A DNA stretch of 64,000 nucleotides from Lunularia cruciata (GCA_948567375.1 OX419760.1:2542001-2606000); one strand, 5' to 3'; counted from the stretch's first letter, positions 8,379 through 20,350 are shown. Translations and numbers: made by a program. Notes: generated from the sequence alone by a model not told the origin.

Positions 8379-11300
8379 CTACAATTGATGTAGTTTTGGA
8401 AGGGATAATTATCCATCTTCTTAGATGGGCAACAAAGGGAGTTATAATGACCAAGATCTCAAAGCATAGGGATATGCAGCAAGATCTCTTCTTTGTTCCT
8501 CTCAAATTTGATATGTTTAACAAGGATTGCATAAAGGTTACCTTATTAATGACAAGCTGTATTATTTCCATTTTATGACTTTGTAGTATACTTAAAATTA
8601 TGTGTATCTATCAAAAGAATTAATTGGTATGAACCATAGGATATTTATCACACTAGATGAAGTTTTTTAACATGTTCCAATGAAATCTAGACTATTTGAC
8701 TTACATAACTATGATTCCCTAGATACTATATTGTAGATTTTTCCAACATTATCAAGGTTTAGCTCCATTTTACCCAGTAGGTTTTATTCAAGTATGGCTT
8801 GATTAGGTCTTCCTATTATTCTATTTGTCACTTTCCACTTATGTGGATTTTATGTTGGTTTGTGTTTGGAATAGATTGAATGCAAGCTTGATCTTAGTCT
8901 TCTTTCTTTTGACTCCACATCAAAATTGATTAGTGAAACATGTCTAAAGTGGAAGAGAAGGGAATTGAAACTATGAGAGGAAAGTGATGACCAAAATCAA
9001 AGATCTTAACCCTTGTATGAAGGGGTCTTTTTGTCATCTTAGCAATGAACTTTAATGACCAGACTTCTTGACCCACATTTCAATTGTTACCATATGAGAG
9101 TAACAAAATATCATTAGTATAGTAGTCAACACTTGCATTTCTCTAGACCAATTTACCCTATTTCTAAATGATTGTTTCCACATACTTTGCATCTACTACC
9201 CAATACTTCTTGATTTGTGACTGTCCTTTGGGTTAAGAGGCAAATTACCTTGTTGGATGTAATTGGTTGGGGATCTACTACCCAACACTTCTTCTCCTCT
9301 TCTTTCAATAGTAGGTTCACCTCCCTATAGAAATGTATGGAAAAACCAGTCATAGCATTATGTAACATAATTAGTGTACATAGCAACAGAAGTATAGTAT
9401 AAAGAGTATGTTCATACAACCAATCATTTCCATTGAATTGCTAGATTCATATTATAAAATTATACTATATGGGTACTTCTATGTTATTACCATATCGGTG
9501 TGAACTCCTATGTTATTGTAGTTATTTTGATGCAGATGAATCCTAACACTAATGTAACAGCATGAGAACTAATTGTGGTTCACTTTATAAAAATTCAAGA
9601 GGGTAGTGGATGGATGAAGTGGAGTAATAAGTTCCATGCATCTAGTTACTACTCTTTAGATGATGATCATTCTAAACTGATCATCAATAAATGGCAAGCA
9701 ATAAATGCCACTAAATGTCATTTATTATTGAGACAATGATCATTACCAATGTATGGTCATTCATATGTTCATTACGTATGGAATGCCCATACACAAGAGC
9801 CATGCCAAATAGTGGAAAAATTTGATGTGTATCTTCCAAATCTCTCATGGTTAGTTGTATGTTGTTGTGTCAAAGATGATAAGATCATAAGGATTAAAGA
9901 TATTGAGCTTGGAGAGATCAGTTGGACAAACACAAAATGTTGTATATCTATAGGTCGTGAGTATATATAGTTTAATATACCATGCATATTGTCATTACCA
10001 AGTTGTTTTGATTGTATACCTTTGAGGTGATATCTCTTCCTTCTACATTTTGTTATCATATAGGGATACACATATTCCAATTACAAAGTAGGTTTGGAAG
10101 GAGTGTGAAGAGCAAGATAGATTATACAAGGATTATAAAGTCAATTAAATTTTGTGTCCGAAGGACACAATCCAACTATAAATAGTTATAGGATATATGA
10201 AGTAAAATATGAATATTAGAAAGAAACTTGCTAATTTTTATTATTATTTTATCATTAATTAATCTATAATAGCTTTGATGTTTTCTTCTTCATCTTCATA
10301 ACTTCAATTAAAAGCTTATAATCCAATAAGTTAATCTCTTCTTTCCAAATTTATATCTTGATTTTATACCAATTATTTTAATATAAGAATTTTAATATTT
10401 TATTTATATTATATTATATTTTTGAAAAATCTTGTGATGATGATTTTTCCTTCTAACTACCATTATATCTTTAATTTTTGTTTTGAGTGAAAAAATAAAA
10501 AGTGTGTTATCTTGTATCGAGAATGACAACCTATTGATTGTGATTATATGTCATGAGCAAGAAGAAAAATCTTTTCACAATTATTACCTATGGCAATAGG
10601 ATTAGTTGAAAGCATTATCTTTCAACTAACACTAATACACTATAAAGTAACTACAACCAAATGTATACAAGATTTGATGAGAACCTTAACAATTCAATTC
10701 ATATAGTTGTTCATGATTATAATATGGAAAATATTAGTCAAGGTTTAGATATAAAAATTAGACATCAAATGTAAATATTGATCTCTCAATTTAAATTGAC
10801 TTCTTCTTTCTTAACTCATGAATATTGATGCCAAATTACTTATTTTCTTTTCTATGTAGGAGCAAAGCATTTTATGAGATCAATGAGATGAGATACTTCT
10901 ATATTATTGAGTAACTAGGATATATGCAGATGATTTTATTGCAAAGTACCTCAAATAATTAAAATAGGACAAAACTCCTTTAAGACATTTTATTGTATGA
11001 GTCATTCTAGCATTTGATATGATCATGATGCACAACTAAGTAAACAGATTATTTATGAACACGTGTAATCAGGACACATCAAGGCTATTGCTACAAGGAA
11101 TGTGCACATCGTGAAATAATAGATCCTTTTCAGTGAATTTTTTTTTTAACATTTTACTTTCAAAAATAATAATTTAAGTATAAGAACTATAAACTCTCCT
11201 AAAGATATTGATCTATCACCTACAACAATCATAAAGGACCTATTTTAAAACATAAACACAAGATCTAGGAATATTTAAGGCTAATGATGACTAATTTACT

Positions 11301-11696
11301 CATTGAATGATACATTATGTTTTGCTATAATCAAGAATAAACTCTAAAAATACAATCATTTATCCAATAATCCAAAAAATACCCAATGCATCTAATCCAT
11401 AAAGTTGTAGTTAAAATTATGAAGCCATCTATTTAAATTATTTATAATTTATGTAAAAAAATTTGTCTTATATATGTTTCTTCATATGAAATAGGTATTT
11501 GCAAATACTTGCTCCAAAGATTCTACTTGGGAAAAAAATTGGCTTTATTGAGTTGATCTAATAGCTTATTATTGTGCAAATGAAGGTGGTAATACTCTTG
11601 ATCTTTCAAAACAACATGCAATAGCTTAAATTGGTTTGATTATAACTGATTTTTGGTATTTAACGTACAAGGATTTTGAAAACAAAAATATTGTAT
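8379..11696. other. AT-rich intergenic DNA
   Basis: Nothing I can name. Open frames are short (at most about 100 codons) and have no recognisable motifs. It may hold fragments of very old retroelements. Confidence 0.5.
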
Positions 11697-11783
11697 GTAT
11701 CTACATTGCTATATAGCATATATCACTATCAACATCATACACTATAGAAGCACAACTCACACATAAGTCATACATAGACTCTA
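11697..11783 (-). repeat. Second copy of the MT-Ty3 3'-end segment, outside the LTR
   Basis: About 85 bp matching 12239-12327 with roughly a dozen mismatches, in the same orientation, directly abutting the LTR at 11784. A third copy ends the MT-Ty3 fragment at 40105-40190 and is closer to this one in several variant positions. Confidence 0.75.
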
Positions 11784-12227
11784 AATAATCAGATCATTTA
11801 TAACTCTCAAATTAACTCAATTCAGATCAATACTTGATTTGTCACTCTATATATACTGCCAACAACTGGACACTAATTACAGTCAAGTCACACCCACTCT
11901 AGCTAAGAGAATCCTGGTGACGCTTGCCAGACTCTATCCACCATAGCGAGGAACTCGAAGGCTCAACATCAAAGAAGTGAGCTTTTGGAGCTACACTTTG
12001 AAAGTATACCCCTGGACTTGAGCTAGATATGAAACCTTAACGGTCCTACTTTCGGCACACTTGACGGTGCAAAGTGATGGTGGGCCCCACCATGAAGTCA
12101 GTACCCCAAATACAAAATCTGACCATCGGAAAGTAGTCTATGTGAAACTGGTGAAATACCTCTAACTACTATCACTACAACTCTAGTGTCCGAGCAATCT
12201 AGATGCGACACTACAAATGGCATGATA
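11784..12227 (-). repeat. 3' LTR of MT-Ty3
   Basis: Aligns with 21606-22035 over its full length (about 440 versus 430 bp). The left end lacks the clean TG/CA. The true LTR may extend to 12334, since the segment 12239-12334 starts TGTGGCAC just after the polypurine tract; the right-hand LTR does not contain it. Confidence 0.75.
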
Positions 12228-12238
12228 GTTGTTGTGCA

Positions 12239-12346
12239 AACATACATTGCTATACAACATACATTTCTGTCAACAACATACACTATAGAAACACAACTCA
12301 CACATAAGTCATACATAGACTCTAAAGTGCCACAATTGCCCCTCTA
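12239..12346 (-). promoter_or_regulatory. Polypurine tract and 3' non-coding segment of MT-Ty3
   Basis: The purine run AGAGGGGCAA (12337-12346, minus) is placed where plus-strand DNA synthesis of a retroelement is primed. The MT-Ty3 fragment at 37801-40190 has TAAGGGGGTG at the equivalent place (40085-40095). The following about 90 bp recur at 11697-11783 and 40105-40190. Confidence 0.65.
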
Positions 12347-12508
12347 GCTGGCGGTTAGGTCCTTTAACTCTAGATAGCCATCTACTCCAAGTATATGGTA
12401 TACACTATGATAGGCAAAGATCAAAAGGCCGAGTGCTATGGAGCCCCATTGTTAGTCACCTATCTGCAATCTATACCATATAAAGAATGAACTAGCTATA
12501 AGTCAAGT

Positions 12509-12643
12509 ACATCTAGGACATAAGCACTATCCTTAAGGAACCATTGTGTAGGGAGGAGTCATACATGCCATATGCTATCTTCTTGAACAACTATCACACA
12601 CTAACATAGTAGCATCTCCACCAGAGAAGCCACATAACATACA
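12509..12643 (-). pseudogene. PHD finger at the C-terminal end of MT-Ty3 pol
   Basis: 45 codons with all eight metal ligands of a C4HC3 finger: C-M-L-C, then 11 residues, C-D-S-C, 4 residues, H-M-A-C, 14 residues, C-P-R-C. Around them stand MACMTPP and VPxGxxLCPRC, the usual PHD surroundings. The aromatic residue before the His is a TAG stop here but Trp in the copy at 39788-39922, and further stops follow. PHD fingers commonly read histone H3 tails. Placed behind an integrase it may have guided insertion to particular chromatin, as chromodomains do in chromoviruses; that role is inferred. Confidence 0.85.
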
Positions 12644-12659
12644 CCTCAAGCCTGCACGT

Positions 12660-14084
12660 ACTAGTACCAAGGTTGGGTCCATAGTACCATCAATGTTTGG
12701 GAGGTGACATGGCGCACAATTGCACACATGATCCTTCCAAAAAACACCATCACGTCCTTCCAATACAAGGACTCTAGATGGCAAAACCTCATGCACTCTC
12801 AAGATAGTGCAGCTTGTCAAAACATCAAGTGTCATTGGTGTTGTCTGCTGTAGATATACATAGTCTCCTAGATGAAATTGATGGATTGAGGGTCTATAAC
12901 CTCCTCCTCAAATAGTAGCATAGTGTAAAGTATCTCTATAATGAGCAATTGCTAAGTTCTCAAAGGCCATCGGCAGCACTCTCGAAAAGATCTCTACTTG
13001 TTGAGAACATGCACTCATCCGTACATCTGGATCATCCAAGTCCAAAACTATAGTAGCATCTTGATGAATGGTTGCAAGTAAATTTAGATCTTGTCCATAG
13101 AGGAGGAAGTAAGGAGAGAATGATGCTAAGGAGGCTTGTCGACTTAATAGATAACCCATGGCCAACCAAGGTAATTGGAGATCCCAATCTCCCAAGTGGC
13201 CTCTTTGCAAACCATACTTTTGCAATCCTCTCTTCACCGTCTGAACCACTCTCTTTGCTGAGCTATTTGCCTTAGAGTGATCTGAAGATGTAGTACAATG
13301 ATCAATCAAAGCCTTGTCACACAAGACTGGAAACTCCCCCAAGAACTATGTACCTTGATCAGTCAAAACCTCAACTAGTGCACCAAAATGACTAAGAACT
13401 TGATCCAAGAACAAGTAAGTTGTCCCTTCACTAGACTTATCAGGAAGTGCCATCAACTCAATCCACTTGGAGAAGTGCTCCACCATCACCAAAACATACC
13501 GATGATGTCTCACGGTCAATGGTAAAGGTACAACAAAGTCCAAACTCTAGCGGTAACCCAATCCCATGATAGGTAATAGGTGCAACTATGGCATAGGAGC
13601 ATGAAATGATGCTCTAACTTGGTCACAAACCACACATCTGGCAACAAATTGTTGTATATTGGTCTACATACCGCGCCACCAATGACTCTAGAGTAAACTA
13701 TATGTATGCCTTACTCCAAGATAGAAGTGGTACTACTTGCACTCTACCATCCTCCCATACATGCAAAAGGTGTTTGCTCTCCAATCTGAATTGTCTGGCT
13801 TGCTGAAGGACATGATCTCTCTCCTTGGCCCCAACTGTGCCACCCACAACACTAATGCAAAGATAGTCCATCACTAAGACGTCACCATGAATGTCTCGTT
13901 GAACTATACCAATACCTTCACTCTCTGGATCTGTGACCTCAATAACTCCTCTTGTATGCATTGAGAGAGATACCACCAAAGCCTCAAAAAATATACACAA
14001 AAAGGCAGATGCATGCCAACCTAGCACCATCTCCTCATCTATCACCATGCCAACGTGCTCCGGTCTGATCTTGTTGGCAGACAC
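12660..14084 (-). pseudogene. MT-Ty3 integrase
   Basis: The N-terminal part (13698-14084) reads LLHVWEDGRVQVVP before a degraded zinc-binding region. The core (13346-13543) starts MDFVVPLPLTVRHHRYVLVMVEHFSKWIELMAL with the first catalytic Asp and continues to VEVLTDQGT with the second. The next frame (12908-13342) carries KRVVQTVKRGLQKYG, where the catalytic Glu before RVVQ is Lys (GAG to AAG type), then WDLQLPWLAMGY and FSPYFLLYGQDLN, then the C-terminal barrel region HTILRVHEVLPSRVLVLEGRDG. The fragment at 39160-39720 (+) keeps Glu at the catalytic place. Dead by stops, frameshifts and the Lys change. Confidence 0.85.
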
Positions 14085-14149
14085 ATGGGTTTCTACTCAG
14101 CCCATCTGCACCATGGTTCACCCCTCCAGGTCTAGGAATAACCATGAAA

Positions 14150-14640
14150 TCATACTCCTGTAAAATCAGAGCCCATCGTGCAAGCTTCCTTGAAAGCTTG
14201 TTGGACTCTATCAACCACTTCAGCGGCTGATGATCAGTGATGAGAGTGAAGGGGTTACCAAATAGATAACATTGGAAATGTGTTATTGCCTAAATTGCTG
14301 CCAAACACTCTTCCATATATGAACTATACTTTGCTTCCGCTGAATTGTGGGAGCAACTAACATAGGCCACCACAAACTCCTTCCCCTCATCATCATGCTG
14401 AGTGAGCACTTCTCCAAGCCCCAACATACTCCAATCAATGTGAACCTGAAATGGTCATCCTTTGATCGGTCTCCTCAAAATAGGAGCAGATGTCAACCTC
14501 TCCTTGAGCTCTACAAAAGCTCTCTCCGGCTCATCTCCCCAACACCACTCTTGTGTAAGCTTGGTCAGCTTCATCAAGGCTTTGGCAAAGGTACTAAGTC
14601 CTTTAACATAGTGGTGATAGAAGTTTTCCAACCCCAAGGA
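14150..14640 (-). pseudogene. MT-Ty3 RNase H domain and RT connection
   Basis: The connection reads ENFYHHYVKGLSTFAKALMKLTK and FVELKERLTSAPIL, typical of Ty3 elements. RNase H catalytic residues are visible as HIDWSMLG (D), SSYMEECLAAI (E) and LITDHQPLKWL (D). Stops interrupt the frame near 14458 and 14290. It degrades the RNA strand during cDNA synthesis in living elements. The fragment at 37801-38300 (+) covers the same region. Confidence 0.85.
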
Positions 14641-14699
14641 ATGCTTATACTCTGCTCACATCCGTAGGTCAAGGAATATGTGCAATAGCCTCCACCTTG

Positions 14700-15460
14700 G
14701 TCTGTTAAACACCAAGTCCTCCGGGGTAGATAGTGTGACCCAAATACTCAACTTGCTCATGGAAGAACCTACATTTCCCAAGATGTAATTTGAGTCCATG
14801 AGATCTCAACCTCTCAAACACCTCCAACAAATGTCTCTCATGCTCCTCCACAGTAGTGCTATAGACCAAAAGGTCATCAATATAGCACCAATTAAAATCC
14901 CATCCAGCTAGGATCCTATCCATGATCCTTTGGAACTCGGTAAGAGCTTCTACCATTGATGTGTTATATCAATGGTAAGAACCTCCATTGATATAACACA
15001 TCCTTGCCATGAGGATCAATAGCCCAGAATGTTATCTTGGACTTGTCCTCCTCTCTGAGCGGCAACTGATGATATCCCGCTTGAAGATCCAAAGTATTGA
15101 AGACCTTTGCATGCCCAATCACATCAAAAATCTCCTCCGATGTAGGTATGGCATACCAATCAGCCTTGGTATGTTGGTTGATAAGACGGTAATCTCCACA
15201 CATTTGCCTGTCTATGTAGTTGCCATGCATATCTTTCTTGGCTGACATCATTGTACTTGATGCATATTCTCGATGTGAGATCTCCACCAAACCAACCTCA
15301 AAAAGGTCTCTACTCCGGCTCTCAATCTATGTTTTCTCCATGTCACTATAGCAATAAGGATGTCAGAAAATTGGTGTATCTCTAGTAAGCTCAATCTATA
15401 TACCATGTCCTTTCAAAGCATCCAAATCCTTCATATTGAAGGTAAAACAACTCGTGTAGC
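14700..15460 (-). pseudogene. MT-Ty3 reverse transcriptase
   Basis: Fingers and palm: MCGDYRLINQHTKADWYAIP, FNTLDLQAGYHQLPL, then WRFLPL. The catalytic box is CYIDDLLVYS (YxDD) at about 14867-14896. Then HGLKLHLGKCRFFHEQVEYLGH. The FGLxNAP motif that should follow WRFLP is replaced by an 18-bp inverted duplication (14958-15002), which also shifts the frame. Before the RT stands the region HGIQIELTRDTPIF, showing that the methyltransferase part was joined in one polyprotein with RT. Confidence 0.9.
14958..15002. repeat. 18-bp perfect inverted duplication inside the RT
   Basis: GATGTGTTATATCAATGG at 14958-14975 and its exact reverse complement at 14985-15002, loop of 9 nt. The arm nearer the RT start is genuine coding sequence (D-V-L-Y-Q-W); the other is an inverted copy that overwrote the next RT motif. 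Confidence 0.9.
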
Positions 15461-15889
15461 TCCTCAAGAACCTCCAAACTCTCTGTCTTTCCTCTCTAAT
15501 AAGCTTGGGTCCAAGATCTGGCTCCCAAGTATCATGTGTAATTATAGTAGGAATGGAAGATGTATTGACTGGCTGCTACACTGGGCCCTTGGGAGTAGTA
15601 GTGTCATGGCCCCGACCACTAGAGGTCCCAACCTTTGTGTGAAAAAATCTTTCCAATTTGGCTGCAAGCTCCACACATCCTCTAGCAACATCCCAAGTAG
15701 ACCAAGGGTGTAATCCAAGTAACCCATGCTCACTTGGATGGACTCCAAGTTGACCACTCTCCCTAGTAGCTACTGGTTGTGTCCCAAGAATACCATGTCT
15801 ACTCGGTCCACCACCCCCAACATGTGCCTGAATCTTCTCAATAGGCACAAGGCTCATAAGTGTCCAAGTGGTGATGCCTATCAAGCGCA

Positions 15890-17122
15890 TCCTACGCTGC
15901 TCTGCCAAGCCAAGGCTCACAATCCAAGTCAAACAGTTCAAGTCCATAGCCTGACTTAACACTTGATACTTAGATGACTCTCACATTGCTGGAACAACGG
16001 AAATACCAGTGCAAAAACCCATCACCCGCTCTCTCTCATCGGCATTAGGCTCCAACTACTGTAACTATGAGTCCCAAACAAGTCCAGGTCCTCCCGCTCA
16101 AAAAGCATGAGAGCTTGGGAAACTCATGAGTTTGAGAAATGCAGCTCTAGGCTGTCCAACTAGGTTCACCACTGCCATATGTGACTTATCAGCCACTACC
16201 ATTGTTTGAGACTGACACCTACCTCCAAGATGTCATCAACAAGGATGTGGTCAAGTCGTTGAATCCCATCATAAGCACATTGTAAAACCTCTTTGGGTAA
16301 GAGGTTCATCCACCAAAGACAAAGACAATGAGCCCATGATCCCACTTTGGCTGCATCTAACAATATAGTAGGTCCCATCTAAGAATGGACTTGATATGTA
16401 CTCACCACCACTCTGGTGTAAGAATCACCCATCAAAGGAACGTTCTCCAAAATGTAAGTGAGAGAAATGGAGATGTCATGGTATCCGTTCCCAAAACACA
16501 CTAGAACAAGGATCCTAAAGACCCAAACCTTGGCCAACACGTGTATGTCCTTGACATGGCCATCCAAAAATCACCACATGAATAGGCCCTTATCTCTCCA
16601 AATCATGTGCCACCAGTAAGGAAATGTCTACTTGTAGGGACTTCTGATAACCTCTGACTACTGACATCGGTAACAACTCAAGATACCGGTAGGCCAAGTG
16701 TGCCACTTGATGTAAAGAGACTTGCCTAGCAATCTCATCTCTCTCCACATACAAGTACCTCTATACTCATATACTCGCCTGTAATATTGTAGTTAGTCCA
16801 ATGCTAATCCCACCAAACAATTCCAATAGACATATTCCCTCTACCAGGTGTTGCCAAGCAATGAGTGTGGTATCCAAAGGTGTCAAAGTAATCGACTCTA
16901 AAGGCTCATCCTCACACTCATCTCCTGATGGTACAAAGGCTCCACTCCAAGCTTGTTGCACCAACTGATCTGCATGCTGCTGCAATGCCTCCTTTGAATT
17001 CCACAATGTAACATCCAAGGTGGATGGAATAATCCCACTTGTACTCCAAATCTGAGTGATCTCCTCTGGTATTGGGGTATCCTCTGCATGGACATTCCAC
17101 TCCAATAAGTCATCAAGCCAAG
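15890..17122 (-). pseudogene. C5 cytosine DNA methyltransferase domain within MT-Ty3 pol
   Basis: Motif order is complete. I: LLELFGGISIGLTTIL (about 16780-16826), the AdoMet loop. II: RYLYVERDEIARQV (about 16720-16760). III: VDISLL. IV: GWPCQGH (about 16545-16565) with the catalytic Pro-Cys-Gln at 16551-16559. VI: YILENVP with Glu-Asn-Val at 16439-16447. VIII: GSWAHxLxLWWMNL, where two Arg of the usual HRPR are Cys (CG to TG changes). The end is QAMDLNCLTWIVSLGLAEQRR (about 15893-15955), resembling motif X. Stops at 16767, 16761, 16590, 16515 and 16379 and at least one frameshift break it. The layout of VIII and X resembles the de novo DNMT3/DRM branch more than DNMT1. The N-terminal part is cut by the solo LTR at 17123. 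In life it would methylate cytosines, perhaps on the element's own cDNA. Confidence 0.85.
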
Positions 17123-17875
17123 TGTAATACCAAGAGCTAGCCATATGATCTAGATGTGAAATTTGGTTTGGTAATATCTAGAATGATGTTATACATGATG
17201 GTGAAAATAGATCAGATAGAAGTATCACCAAAAGGGTACTTCTACTAATAGAGCAGTAAACCAAAATAGATTTGAAAACCTTAGAACCAATAGCTAGACA
17301 TATGATTTGAAGGTGAGAATTGGGTTGGTAAAATCTGGAAGGATGTTACACAAGATGGACTGAATAGATCAGAAAGAGGTATCACTAAAAGGGGACTTCT
17401 ACTAATAGAGTTAGAATTGAATTATGCTTGAAATCTTTGAAGGCAATTTCGGAGGCCTAAACGGATGAATTAGGCCTTGAAAATGTATAGATTCCTCCTC
17501 TCCCCAATGGAGGAAAGGCTGGACTTCCCTCCCCTTGCCTTGTCTTGTTGAGAGCTTTCCAACGATACCTCACATGATTCTAAGGTTCCTATAGGAAGAT
17601 TCCCTAAAATATTCCCTCCGGTCAAAGCTTGTTTGACCAACCAGATAGGACTACGACTGACATGTCACCCATCCAAGTAAGTAATCCAAGGGTGGAGCTT
17701 GCTAACATATCACCTATCTATGTACCTAATCCTATGGTGGAGCTCATTGGAGGAGATCCGCTTTGCCTATATAATAAAGAGAAGGTGCTCCTTTGGGGCA
17801 TCGGAGTTTGAGTGTGAAAGTGTGTGTTTCTCATGGTGTGTTTCTCTTCAGGTCTCCTATCCTTGGAGTATTACA
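17123..17875 (-). mobile_element. Solo LTR, family LTR-C (753 bp), inserted in MT-Ty3
   Basis: Ends are TGTAATACTCC and GGTATTACA on the minus strand, so the terminal 8 bp TGTAATAC are mirrored. Perfect 5-bp target duplication CCAAG at 17118-17122 and 17876-17880. It splits the MT-Ty3 polyprotein between protease and methyltransferase. It is the best-preserved of three copies in the window. Confidence 0.95.
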
Positions 17876-17880
17876 CCAAG

Positions 17881-18648
17881 TAACTGCACCAATGAAAGTT
17901 GAAACTGATGTTGCCATGGTCCAGGACTATAGTGAGCCAAGACTGCCACTACTAAAGCGTATTGGTAGGCAACATACCCATCCCTCACCAGGCTGCCAAC
18001 CTGGTCTATATGAGGTTGTCTCCTCCTAATAATCAATGTTAAAACCCATGGGGTATAACACTACTCCTCCAACTAGCACATCGTATGACTCAACTATTGT
18101 CACAATAGCCTGAGCTCTCACCACCTATCACGAGCTATCAATGGGATGACCAGGCTGAACCTGGACACATGTGATGTATTGTGTCAAACCACCACCTAGG
18201 GTTGTCTAGATCTGAAATGGACACCTCCCTACATCGGTCTTCTGTAATTCTAGACCAACTATTGCAGTCTTCCCCAACATAAGGGGTTGCGTACCAGAGT
18301 CTAACAAGATTCTTGATGGTGTATAGACCTTCCCTAAAGGTCCCACCAAACAGAAAATCCCCCTCTGGTTATCCAATAGGACAACACCAAGTGTGAACCA
18401 CGCTCTCTCAAAGGCCAGTCTAGCTGGCAACTCCTCCCATCTAGCCGCTGCTGCTTGCCATAAACCACTTGTTGCTGAATGGATCCCATGCTCCTCACCA
18501 AGTCAGCTCCACTATCAACCACCTCTACTCTAGTAGTACAAACCACATCATCCCTACTCTCACAAAGCATAGTAGCCAACCAAAACACTAGGGTTGGATC
18601 AACTCCCAATGTAAATATGTCACTTGCTGAAAACAAAAGGCAATGCAT
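17881..18648 (-). pseudogene. MT-Ty3 protease region
   Basis: The frame 18206-18430 contains SRILLDSGTQPLMLGK with the Asp-Ser-Gly active site of a retropepsin. The frame 18334-18648 overlaps it and contains further pieces of the same region. Between the protease and the solo LTR (17881-18205) the protein is degraded. It lies between gag and the methyltransferase, as expected for a single polyprotein. Confidence 0.7.
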
Positions 18649-18689
18649 ATTCAGCTAAGTCAATCCCAACATCATGCTAGACTCAATCT

Positions 18690-20350
18690 ATGTAGTAGTA
18701 GGTGGCTGACTAGCATGTAGTCTATCATGCACTCCACCACCTACCACACTTGCACTAGGATGTCTAGGAGCCATGGATGTTGTCTGCAATGCCTCAGATA
18801 GCGTGAAAGATTGGGGAAGTCTAACTTGTCTCTCAACCTCTCCTCTTTGTGGGTCGAACTCTACTGATGCTCCTCTAGGAGCATGTACTACACTCCTAGT
18901 CATTGTTGTAGATGTATCCACCTGCATTGCTCCGCACATGAAGTCCAAAGCATCTTTATCACCAGCATATGAGGTGGAAGCCTCATCACCCAAATCTAAT
19001 CTCCTCTGAGCAATGGTCATACTAGCCAATCTCTGCTCCAACTGCTCAATCTGAGTAGCCATAGTTGTATTAGAAGTAAAGGCAAGACTACACCCCTACT
19101 AGGTGTAGATCCTCTACCATCACCTCTACCACCTCGTCCTCCATGAATTGGAGCTCCTCTACTGCCTGTCATAGCAGCCTTACCACTCCGTAACTCTAGG
19201 TGTAGGTCAAAGCACCGGTCACTAGTGTGACCAAATGTGTGGCAATGCTTACACTGCCTCTGTGCTGGTTGTGATGCACCAGGGGTATCAGGTCCGCTGC
19301 CTTGAGTACACTCTCTCCTATGGTGAGGTCCACCACAAGTCCAACAAGCAACACCACTACTCATTGGCTGCTGTTGACCCAAAAATGAAGGTAAGGGTCT
19401 AGCTCCATTATGCCCTCCACTCACTACATAGGATCTGGGCTATCCACCTTGTCTTCAAAAACCAAATGGGCATGATGCACTCTGCTACACTCTAGACGAA
19501 GTAACAATTGTGGATGAGGTCTCCATACCAAATCTAAATGTCACCACTCTCTCCTCCACCATGTTGAGCTCAATACGCTCAGCCAAACCAAAGACCACTA
19601 CCAAAGTAGGCAAAGTAGCCTGTAACAACATAGCATCATGAACTCTATGTCGCAACTTCCTTTCCAGTATCCCATACAAAACTAGACTGCTTGGGCCTTA
19701 TCAACTCCCCAAGTGAAACTAATCAGCCGCCTCATGTGAGTGTATGCCTCGCTTAGGCTCTCTCTCGCCTTCTGTTGGAACTCTTACAAGCTCCTCAGCT
19801 TGTCAACCCACACTCCTTGGTAGTTCTGCCTCAAACATTGGAAGAACTCTACCATGGGATTACCCTGGTACCACACCACCTCCTATAACGGTACCTCCAC
19901 TTGTAGTAGCACTATCTCCAACTAGTGCACCTCCACTAGCTCCACCAACGCTACTCGAGCTAGAACTCGTAGGAACTGCCAATCTACTCTTGGCAACCAA
20001 GCCTAAAGTGATAGAGATATATTTTGGAGACCAATATTGTCTCCATAACTCAATCTCCTCCAAATGAGCCCTCCTAAACTCATAGTAGTCATCCATTGGC
20101 GGACCCTCCAAATGCTGAAACAACCCTTTCCATGCCATGAAGGGTGTAAACAAAGTTGGGTTCTGCATCTGCTGTAGATCACACCAACTATTAAACTCCT
20201 AGATGAAACATCCAACTCAATGGTACCCACTGTACCAAGGTAACGCCTAGGGCCTTTGGAGGCCCAATAAATCTCATTCATGTCCCACAACAATAGTGCA
20301 GACATGCCAAGTGCACTCTCAATTGAATTAGCTCTTGTGTCAAACTCCAA
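18690..20350 (-). pseudogene. MT-Ty3 gag with two zinc knuckles
   Basis: Spread over several frames. The N-terminal part (19860-20350) reads FMAWKGLFQHLEGPPMDDYYEF. The middle part (19485-19679) has a helical capsid-like stretch. Two CCHC knuckles stand in 19017-19424: CWTCGGPHHRREC and CKHCHTFGHTSDRC, both C-x2-C-x4-H-x4-C. The segment at 18688-19062 (MATQIEQLEQRLASMTIAQ) could form a coiled coil. The gypsy family at 1-4313 has one knuckle, so the two families differ. Several stops and shifts; no full protein possible. Confidence 0.8.
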
